Below are positions 1 through 7,373 of a DNA stretch of 43,315 nucleotides, piece after piece. The notes beneath the pieces were generated by a model. That model saw only the letters and a list, made by a program, of their open reading frames with translations, ran no database searches and had not been told where the DNA came from. Each line of letters begins with the position of its first letter. Positions within the stretch are counted from its first letter, which is position 1. Made by a program: the position numbers and the translations under genes. Origin of the DNA: Thermoanaerobaculia bacterium (GTDB taxonomy: Bacteria; Acidobacteriota; Thermoanaerobaculia; Multivoradales; Multivoraceae); NCBI GenBank assembly GCA_028285365.1, contig JANQPS010000158.1, positions 1-43,315 of the forward strand, given 5' to 3'.

Positions 1-367
1 CTCCGGTGACGGTGGCGCCCGAGTAGCGTGCGATTTCGATCATCGGGCCGCCAACTCCGCAGCCGACATCGAGAACACGCCACCCCGGCGCCAGCCCGAG
101 ATCGTTTGCCAGATCTTGCTCGTGACGCCTCAGCGACTGTTTGACCGTCTCGTCTGCCCTTCGTGGTGCGAAGTGAAACGACGGTCCCCAGCCAAACTCG
201 TAGAAGTCGGTCACGAGATCGTAGTAGTCGGTGACCATGGAGGCGTAGTTGGACTTGCGGGCCTCCACGGTTCCGTCTGAGCTCTCGTCGTGGAGCGCCT
301 CGTAGCGCCTGCGCTGCTCTTCGACGCTTGCTGGAGCTGATGGCGATGCCGCTTTGTGCCCGGTCAC
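1..367 (-). CDS. Sterol 24-C-methyltransferase-like SAM-dependent methyltransferase (C-terminus truncated by window edge)
   Basis: Reverse-strand translation from GTG at 367: (M)TGHKAASPSAPASVEEQRRRYEALHDESSDGTVEARKSNYASMVTDYYDLVTDFYEFGWGPSFHFAPRRADETVKQSLRRHEQDLANDLGLAPGWRVLDVGCGVGGPMIEIARYSGATVTG. 'YYDLVTDFYEFGWGxSFHFAPR' plus SAM motif I 'VLDVGCGVGGP' are typical of SMT/Erg6-type enzymes. Confidence 0.85.
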   Translation of the reverse strand, partial: MTGHKAASPSAPASVEEQRRRYEALHDESSDGTVEARKSNYASMVTDYYDLVTDFYEFGWGPSFHFAPRRADETVKQSLRRHEQDLANDLGLAPGWRVLDVGCGVGGPMIEIARYSGATVTG

Positions 368-374
368 GTGTTCC

Positions 375-1481
375 TCAGTCGAGTCGATTCGATCGACTCG
401 AGTCCCGGCTCGCGGTTGCAGTCGCAAGCCTTCGTCCTTTCTCGACGGTGGTTGGCGTGAGATCCTCGGGCAGGAACTGCCGGTACCAGTCGCGCATACG
501 GCGGACGGGGCCATCGCCTGGGACGAGCTTGGGTGGATCGCGATAGATCTTCTTCTCCCAGATGCCGATGTCCTCTGCGAACTGCGACATCCAAGACCCG
601 ACAACGTACCAGACCACCAGCCGGGGTACGGAACGAGACGCAAACCACCTGAAACGAACGCTCTGTTCGAGTGGTGAGAGTGGCGTCAATGTCTGAAACA
701 TCAGGATCTGACCCAGCTTCGGAAGCTCGAAGCGGAAGGTTGCAACTCCTCCCGGCCCCAGGAACTCGATGGTCGCCTCCGCTGCACTCCAGGATCGCTC
801 CTTGCCGAAGACCTCCAGGACCGCGCTGTCTCTGAAGGTCGCCTTCCAGGGATCTGGGTCACCAGGAGACCAGCGCACCCGGTGTCGTATCTTCACCTTG
901 GGCACCGACCACTGTGTCCAGGGCAGCTTCATGCGCGAGTGCAACACGTCGAAATGCTGGAAGTCGACGCTGTTCTCGGCAAATTCGATGAGATGCATGG
1001 CGACCGTCCCAAGGTCCTTCCAACCTCTAGGAACCAGAGCGCCGCTGTCGAGCTCTTCGTAGTCGCCGAGCTCGTGTGGCTCGTCGGTTCGTCCTTCGGC
1101 ATTGTGAAAGACGAGCACCATGCCGTGCAGCTCGCGAACATGGATGCAGTCGGCTCTCACCGCGCGCGAGACCGGGCCTCGAGGGGTTGAGGTGACGGAG
1201 CCGTCCCTCCCGAATCGCCAATGATGAAAAGGACAAACGAGTGTGTCGTCTTCGACGGTGCCGTCACCGAGGTGGGCACCGAGGTGTGGGCAGTAGGCGT
1301 CTAGAGCGGTAACGGAGGGATTCGTCTTTCCCCGAAAGAGCACCATCTCCCGACCGAGGCAGGCAACGGTTCGAAGCTGGCCGGGCCGCAGCTCGTGGGA
1401 GTCGAGGACCCGATACCAACCGGTTGGATACGCGTGCGGATAGGTCGCGAGTCGTCGCTTGATGGCGTCGTCGTGGTGCAT
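375..1481 (-). CDS. Rieske [2Fe-2S] oxygenase, KshA / DAF-36 (cholesterol 7-desaturase)-like
   Basis: 368 aa ORF; Rieske motif CPHLGAHLGDGTVEDDTLVCPFHHW; mononuclear iron motif ENSVDFQHFDVLH; C-terminal 'DIGIWEKKIYRDPPKLVPGDGPVRRMRDWYRQF' resembling KshA family. Stops 7 bp before the SMT start. Confidence 0.88.
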   Translation of the reverse strand: MHHDDAIKRRLATYPHAYPTGWYRVLDSHELRPGQLRTVACLGREMVLFRGKTNPSVTALDAYCPHLGAHLGDGTVEDDTLVCPFHHWRFGRDGSVTSTPRGPVSRAVRADCIHVRELHGMVLVFHNAEGRTDEPHELGDYEELDSGALVPRGWKDLGTVAMHLIEFAENSVDFQHFDVLHSRMKLPWTQWSVPKVKIRHRVRWSPGDPDPWKATFRDSAVLEVFGKERSWSAAEATIEFLGPGGVATFRFELPKLGQILMFQTLTPLSPLEQSVRFRWFASRSVPRLVVWYVVGSWMSQFAEDIGIWEKKIYRDPPKLVPGDGPVRRMRDWYRQFLPEDLTPTTVEKGRRLATATASRDSSRSNRLD

Positions 1482-1674
1482 TCCGCGTCTGACTTGGCAG
1501 ATCCGTGAAGAGGCGTCATCGCTAAACTACACTGCCCGTCTATCCCAGTTGTCTCGATAGACCCACATGGGTGGTCGACCGTGTCGACTTCGTGGCGTCG
1601 ACTTCGTGGTGTCGACGACGTGTCAACGCGGCCGCCGACTTGTGACCCGCTTGGACCCTGGCTCTGCCCCGACT

Positions 1675-2694
1675 ATGGCGCGTTTTCCTTTCCCATCGCT
1701 GCCTTCAGGCTGGTTTGTGGTCGAGCTCGCGCACAAGATCCGCCGCGGCTCGGTGCATCGATTTCGATACTTCGACCGCGAGCTCGTGCTCTACCGGACG
1801 AAGAGTGGTCAGGCTCGGGTCGTCGACGCGTTTTGTCCACACCTCGGTGCTCATCTCGGGCACGGGGGCCGAGTCGACGGTGAAGACATCGTGTGTCCGT
1901 TTCATGGCTTTCGTTTCGATGTTGAAGGCGCGTGTAGTCGAACCCCATACGGTTCCGCTCCGGCGAAGCGCGTGCGCCTCGGTCAACTACCCTGTCGGGA
2001 GCGCTGTGGAGTCGTGCTCGTGTGGTTCGACCCTCTGGGCAGACCGCCGAAGTGGGAGGTTCCCGAGCTCGACCTGGGGAGCTGGAGCCGCATCGTGAGC
2101 CATCGGTATCGCGTTGCCACGCACCCACAGGAGACCACCGAGAACAGCGTCGACTTCGGCCACTTCACAGAGCTGCACAGCTTCTCGAGTGCGTCGATGA
2201 GCTCACCACTCGAGACTGATGGACCTCAGTTGCGCACGAGCTACCGCGTGACCAAGCCGCTGCTTCCTCTCCGTGTCCTGGGTCGCTTGGCTGTCAGAGT
2301 CGATTTTGATGTCCACGTTTGGGGTCTAGGGTACTCGCTCGTCGAAGTTTCGGTGCCACGTTTCGGAGTCCAGTTGCGAGAGCTCGTGCTTCCGACACCG
2401 ATCAGCGATGACCTTCTCGACCTACGCGTGGCTTCGATGATCAGGCGTCTGCCCGGTGCGCCGCTGAGCGGACTCGTCGCCTACCCGCTCTTGCTACTCA
2501 CGTTTCGGGCTCTGCGGGCTGAAGTCGAGCGCGACATCCCCATATGGGAGCACAAGAAGTACTGCGAGAAGCCTGGTTTGGCGCCGGGAGATGGCCCGGT
2601 CGGGCTCTATCGTCGGTGGGCGCGTCAGTTTTACGTCTGGAGTGATGAAGACTCGATCCCGATGGTGGTCGATCGAGGAACTGGGAGCTCCTAG
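1675..2694 (+). CDS. Rieske [2Fe-2S] oxygenase, KshA / DAF-36-like (second paralogue)
   Basis: Start at MARFPFPSLPSGW (ORF open from 1567); Rieske motif CPHLGAHLGHGGRVDGEDIVCPFHGF; iron motif ENSVDFGHFTELH; C-terminal 'ERDIPIWEHKKYCEKPGLAPGDGPVGLYRRWARQFY'. Confidence 0.88.
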   Translation: MARFPFPSLPSGWFVVELAHKIRRGSVHRFRYFDRELVLYRTKSGQARVVDAFCPHLGAHLGHGGRVDGEDIVCPFHGFRFDVEGACSRTPYGSAPAKRVRLGQLPCRERCGVVLVWFDPLGRPPKWEVPELDLGSWSRIVSHRYRVATHPQETTENSVDFGHFTELHSFSSASMSSPLETDGPQLRTSYRVTKPLLPLRVLGRLAVRVDFDVHVWGLGYSLVEVSVPRFGVQLRELVLPTPISDDLLDLRVASMIRRLPGAPLSGLVAYPLLLLTFRALRAEVERDIPIWEHKKYCEKPGLAPGDGPVGLYRRWARQFYVWSDEDSIPMVVDRGTGSS

Positions 2695-2696
2695 AG

Positions 2697-3503
2697 ATGT
2701 CGATTCAACTGACCAGGCTGAACGCCGATACGAGCTGGATCCTCGAGGTGGACGGGACGAGATTGCTGCTGGATCCCTGGCTCGAGGGACCAGCGATCGT
2801 GGGACTGCCGTGGATTCACACGGCTGACCTGGCGCAGGCGGCGGTGCCGATCGCAGAGGTGCCGTCGGTCGACGCGCTCGTGATTTCGCACCCGTTCCCC
2901 GATCACTGCAACGCTCCGACGTTGCGCAAGCTGCGCGGGGACTTTCCGGCCTACGCGCCGGCCGTAGCGAGGCGACGAGTCAAGCGGTTGGGTGGCTTCG
3001 ACGACGTGACGGTGCTCGGCAACTGCACGGGACGCGGTCAGGCGGTTCGGGTCGGCAACGTGTCGATCGCCTACTGTCGCGCCGGACACTGGTTCGATCC
3101 GACCCACAACGTTCTGGTCATTCGCGGGCTCGACTCCGGCTCCACGCTCGCGTATTGCCCTCATGGGGTGGAAGTCTCGGACAGGACGCGCGACGCGATG
3201 GAGGCCCAGATCGGAGATCGGCTCGATCTGCTGATGTGCAGCTTTACGCTTCTGGATCTGCCGATCTATCTGGGCGGCGTCGCAAATCTCGGTCAGCAGG
3301 CGGCGGTCGGCCTGGCGCAATACTTTTCGCCGGACTGGGTTCTGCCGACTCACGACGGTGACAAGCCCGACAGTGGCTTCATCTCCTGGGTGTCGAAGCT
3401 GGAGCGCTGCGTCGAGCCTGGAGAGCTCCTGTCTCAGCATGGAATCAGCTCGGCCATTCCGTCGATCGAAATTGGCAGGACCTGGTCGTCGGCCGACGCC
3501 TAG
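2697..3503 (+). CDS. Metallo-beta-lactamase-fold protein (atypical metal motif)
   Basis: 'SWILEVDGTRLLLDPWLEG...VDALVISHPFPDHCNAPTLRKL...AGHWFDPTHN...VLPTHDGD'; starts 2 bp after Rieske 2 stop. Confidence 0.75.
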   Translation: MSIQLTRLNADTSWILEVDGTRLLLDPWLEGPAIVGLPWIHTADLAQAAVPIAEVPSVDALVISHPFPDHCNAPTLRKLRGDFPAYAPAVARRRVKRLGGFDDVTVLGNCTGRGQAVRVGNVSIAYCRAGHWFDPTHNVLVIRGLDSGSTLAYCPHGVEVSDRTRDAMEAQIGDRLDLLMCSFTLLDLPIYLGGVANLGQQAAVGLAQYFSPDWVLPTHDGDKPDSGFISWVSKLERCVEPGELLSQHGISSAIPSIEIGRTWSSADA

Positions 3504-3507
3504 TCGT

Positions 3508-5682
3508 CTAGTCAGAACCTTCCAGCAGTTCGATCATCCGCGCGGCGGCGGTCTCACCGAGTCCCTCGCGAAGCTCCCGTGAGCCGCTCGTGAGCCGGTC
3601 GAAGCCACTCCGTTCGATCTTGATGACGCGAGTGGGGAGCGCTCCGCAAGCCCGGACTGTTGCCGTTCGCTCACGATTCTCCAGCAGGCCGATCTCCCCG
3701 AAGTAGTCGACGGCTTCGAGGCGCGCCAGGGGGACTTCGTTGCCGCTCGGATGTCGATTGGAGACCTCTACTTGACCACCGACCAGGAGATAGAAGGTGT
3801 CGGCGACATCTCCTTGGCGAATGATGGCCTCGCCGGCGCTGTACTCCTCGAGCTCCCACGAAACGTCGAGATCTTCGAGTGAGTTCGCGTTCAGGTCTGG
3901 CAGCATGGCGGCAAGGGTGCGAGTCAGAGAACGACGTCTCATGGTCGCTGCCAGTTCGCTGGTCGTCAGGTCGCAGTCGACGGCGAGCGTGTTGAAGGCG
4001 TTGCGGCCCAGGCGGAGTACTCTGAGGGATTCGCTGCTGGTGACCCGAACCGTCGCCGTGCGTGGGACACGCTGCAAGAGCCCGATCTCGCCGAAAGAGT
4101 CTCCGGGGCCGAGTCGAGCGAGTTGTTGCACCCGGCCGTCTCTATCCGCCAGAACGTTCACGTGCCCTCCACGGATGACGTAGAAGCTGTCGGCTTCGTC
4201 ACCCTGTCGGAAGACCTCGGTGTCGGGGGCAAAAGAGACCTCGGTCAGTTCCTGCTGAAGTCGGTCGCGAGCCTCAGGCTCGAGTCCTGCCAATGCGGTG
4301 TCGACTGCTGAGGTCGCCGGCCTTGGCGCCGTGATGGGCGACGGTTCTGTCTCTCGCGTGTGCAGCGAGACTTTGAACCGGGCCTCTGGAATGGGACGCG
4401 GAAAGCCTCGCACCACCAGTTTGCGTTGCGGGTCGGCGAGCCGGATGTCGCTTCCTCGGAGAAGACCCGCCATGGTGATCTTGGCGAGTGCAAGAGAGAG
4501 GCCGCGCGACATGCACGAATGACGTCCCAGGCCGAAGGGTGCGTAGGCGTGCGGTTGGAGATGCTCGTTGCGGCCTGCCATGCAGCGTTCGGGGTCGAAG
4601 CGGTCGGGGTTGGGATAGAGATCGGACATGAAGTGCGTGGCGGGACCCGCGATGTAGATCATCTGGCCTGCTTCGAAGTCGTACCCCTGAAACTCGAAGT
4701 CGTGGGCTATCACCCTCGGCAGGGCGATGGCCATCGGATAGCGACGGAGGGTTTCCAGCAACGTGGCACTCAGCAGTTCCATGCGTTTGAGGTCCATGAT
4801 GCTGGGCTCGCGGTCCGGCAGGTAGGCGTCGACCTCTTGTCGGAGACGGTCCGAGAGATCCTGGTCGCGGAGGACTTCGTAGAGGGTGAAGCTCACGTGG
4901 CGATAGAGATAGATGCCGGCGTTCTTGAGGGGCAACATGGCGAGCGCCAAGAGCGCCTTCTGGTCGAATCGATCAGGTTGGCTGCGCTCTAGCATGACCA
5001 GTGCATCGAGAACGTCTGGCGGCCTCGAGCCATCGGGCTGGGATTGCCTTCTCTCCTCGAGCACGTTCTCGAGAAACCCCGCGAAGCGGTTGCGAGCGCG
5101 CCTGACCGGCGGCAGATAGAGCGTCTTCTCAGGCAGGGCGTGGCCTACGGCGACGATTCCCATCATCGTGCCGTAGAGGCTCACGTCGGAAGCAAGGCGG
5201 CCGATGGTCTGGTTGGTCGTGCACGTCGATACGAGGTCGAAGACCAACTCCCGTAGAGCGGCCTCGACGTGCAGGTGTTGTCCCTCTCGCCAGTTGGCGA
5301 TCTGCAGCTCGATCCGCTCGAACAGCCTCGGGACAAAAGGCTCGATGGCGGATACCGAGAGTGCTGGCCCCAGCAGTCTCCGCAACTCGAGATGGCGGTC
5401 GCCGTCGTGACAGTTGGGAGCTGCGTCGCTCTCCATCTCGCGCACCATGCGCTGGTAGGTCCGTGAGTTGCTGAAGACTTCGTGGCCGCAACGCGAGAAG
5501 AACTGGTTGGCCTCGAGTCCAGCGAGGGTCAACATCTCCTGCCCTGGATAGCGGATGCGAAAGACCGGCCCGAGGCGGGCGTGTGCCTTGGCGAAAAAAC
5601 GGCAAGGGTCCCCGGTGGCCTGAAAGGAGTTGCCGAGAAGCGGCAGGCCGGGGTGGATCGGTGCGTCTTTTGAGTGCGGCAT
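3508..5682 (-). CDS. Cytochrome P450 fused to two C-terminal cyclic-nucleotide-binding (cNMP/CRP-like) domains
   Basis: 724 aa. P450 part: 'HPGLPLLGNSF', K-helix ETLRRYP, PDRFDPERC, heme loop PFGLGRHSCMSRG (Cys390). cNBD1: FRQGDEADSFYVIRGG...GDSFGEIGLLQRVPRTATVR. cNBD2: IIRQGDVADTFYLLVGG...YFGEIGLLENRERTATVR. Confidence 0.92.
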   Translation of the reverse strand: MPHSKDAPIHPGLPLLGNSFQATGDPCRFFAKAHARLGPVFRIRYPGQEMLTLAGLEANQFFSRCGHEVFSNSRTYQRMVREMESDAAPNCHDGDRHLELRRLLGPALSVSAIEPFVPRLFERIELQIANWREGQHLHVEAALRELVFDLVSTCTTNQTIGRLASDVSLYGTMMGIVAVGHALPEKTLYLPPVRRARNRFAGFLENVLEERRQSQPDGSRPPDVLDALVMLERSQPDRFDQKALLALAMLPLKNAGIYLYRHVSFTLYEVLRDQDLSDRLRQEVDAYLPDREPSIMDLKRMELLSATLLETLRRYPMAIALPRVIAHDFEFQGYDFEAGQMIYIAGPATHFMSDLYPNPDRFDPERCMAGRNEHLQPHAYAPFGLGRHSCMSRGLSLALAKITMAGLLRGSDIRLADPQRKLVVRGFPRPIPEARFKVSLHTRETEPSPITAPRPATSAVDTALAGLEPEARDRLQQELTEVSFAPDTEVFRQGDEADSFYVIRGGHVNVLADRDGRVQQLARLGPGDSFGEIGLLQRVPRTATVRVTSSESLRVLRLGRNAFNTLAVDCDLTTSELAATMRRRSLTRTLAAMLPDLNANSLEDLDVSWELEEYSAGEAIIRQGDVADTFYLLVGGQVEVSNRHPSGNEVPLARLEAVDYFGEIGLLENRERTATVRACGALPTRVIKIERSGFDRLTSGSRELREGLGETAAARMIELLEGSD

Positions 5683-5828
5683 GACGATCTGCTGCGACGA
5701 AACTACAGCGTCGCGAACGAAGGTGGCTGGACCTCAACTCAGACGCAGTCGGAGTCGATCACCCGACGTGCTGAGGTTGGCACCCACCGGGAGCCACAAA
5801 CCGGAGTCAGGCTGGCGCGGTCTTGCCG

Positions 5829-7316
5829 CTACTCAGACGGCGGTGCTTCGTAGGCTCCGACGTCGGGTGTGGAGTCTCGAGGTCGCCCTTCGATGTCGTG
5901 AGTGGCCGCGCCCACGGGATTGCCGTCGTCGATAGCCGGTGAATCTGGTGCCAGACGCAGGTCCTCGCCGAGCCAATTGACGAAGTAGTCGTCCAAATCG
6001 TCCGCGACGATCTCGTGATTGTGGTCGCCACCCGCCAGATTGCGACTCGTGAGATTGTTGCGCACGGTGTTGCCGGTACCCTCGATGGTGATCCAGGTGC
6101 GGGTCGGCCAGCCAGAGCTCCCGGGCGGTAGACCAGGGAAGTTGGATCCGCCGATGACGGTGTTGTTGACGATCTCCGAGTTGTTGGTGTCGTACCAGGT
6201 GATGCCGTGCCAATGATCACCCTTGCAGACGTTGTTGGTGATCTTGATGCGCTCCTTGGGGCCGTCTTCGAAGCCGCTCAAGCACTGCGTTGGTGACCAC
6301 GTTTCGGCGGGTTGTCCCGGCCCGTAGCGATTCATGAACACGTTGCCCGTGACCTCGATGTCCGAGGAGGTGTCGAGACCGGCTCCCATGTGACTCTGAA
6401 AGAAGTCGTCGTGGTGCCCGTCACCGAGTGACACGGCGTCGTAGATGCGATTGCCGACGAAGCGGTTGTGGTGGCCACCGGTGGCGATGCCGTCGCGCGA
6501 GAAGTACTCGACCTCGTTGTTGATGACGTCGGTGTTGTTGGCGCCGACCACGAAGCCCATGGCGACTCGCTCCAGGTGGTTGCACCTGACCACGACCGGA
6601 CCGGTGACACTGTAGATCCGCATCGCGTCGGTTGCCTTCTCGAGCCAATCGTCGACGGTGAGGAGCGCTCCGGAAGTGAAGTGGTTGCCATCGAGCTCGA
6701 TGTTCAGCGCCGGGCCATGGGTGCCATGGTCGTCGATGCGAATCATGGTGCCGCCGCCGTCGTTCGTGAAACTGAGCCCTTCGAGTCGCCAGTAGCCGCT
6801 GCCTCTGAAGTGCACGGAGCGAATGTTGGCTACTCGTGGCTGACTGGAGCGAATGGTCACCCAACTCGAGTTGTAGCAGCCCGTGATCTGCAGGTCCTGA
6901 TCGTGTCCGAGCTCACCCTCTAGAACGATGACGTCGCCGCCCTGGACGGGGGCTCCGGGGTTCCGAGGCGTCCCGAATCGATCGGTGCATGCGACTTCGT
7001 TGTCGATGACGTGCTGCAGAGAGGCCCAAGGGTTCGCGGGAGTTCCGTCACCGGTGACGTCGTCGCCCTCGTTCGGATCGACGTGGTGCTGCACCTCGCC
7101 GTCGTCGACCGGGTCGAGCAGGCAAGGACCCACCCCCGTGCTACCGCCTTCGAACAGATCCCAGGCCCAGAGATCTCCGCTTTCGACGCCATCGTCGAAG
7201 ACGAGGTTGGCCTGACCTGAAGCGAGCGCAGTCGACAGAGTGGCGACGAGCGCCGCCGCGACGACCAGGCGACGAGCGGTCAGGGCCCCGCAGGTAGCCG
7301 TCTCGTATAGCCACAT
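5829..7316 (-). CDS. Secreted right-handed parallel beta-helix repeat protein
   Basis: Hydrophobic N-terminal signal segment, 'FDDGVESGDLWAW', many N/G/V-rich beta-helix repeats ('VRCNHLERVAMGFVVGANNTDVINNEVEYFSRDGI...NRFVGNRIYDAV'). Confidence 0.8.
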   Translation of the reverse strand: MWLYETATCGALTARRLVVAAALVATLSTALASGQANLVFDDGVESGDLWAWDLFEGGSTGVGPCLLDPVDDGEVQHHVDPNEGDDVTGDGTPANPWASLQHVIDNEVACTDRFGTPRNPGAPVQGGDVIVLEGELGHDQDLQITGCYNSSWVTIRSSQPRVANIRSVHFRGSGYWRLEGLSFTNDGGGTMIRIDDHGTHGPALNIELDGNHFTSGALLTVDDWLEKATDAMRIYSVTGPVVVRCNHLERVAMGFVVGANNTDVINNEVEYFSRDGIATGGHHNRFVGNRIYDAVSLGDGHHDDFFQSHMGAGLDTSSDIEVTGNVFMNRYGPGQPAETWSPTQCLSGFEDGPKERIKITNNVCKGDHWHGITWYDTNNSEIVNNTVIGGSNFPGLPPGSSGWPTRTWITIEGTGNTVRNNLTSRNLAGGDHNHEIVADDLDDYFVNWLGEDLRLAPDSPAIDDGNPVGAATHDIEGRPRDSTPDVGAYEAPPSE

Positions 7317-7373
7317 GGCTACGAGTCTACTGGACCGGGCTCTTTGAAGCTCCGCTACGAGAGCTGGGGTGGT

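Noticed and set aside
1567-1674. Upstream 36-aa extension of Rieske 2 (MGGRPCRLRGVDFVV...)
   Set aside because: Translates the GTCGAC tandem repeats; family homology begins near MARFPFPSLPSGW, so the 1675 start is preferred, though not proven.
2691-3440. 249-aa antisense ORF opposite the MBL-fold gene
   Set aside because: Arg/His/Gln-rich shadow frame; sense frame has MBL features.
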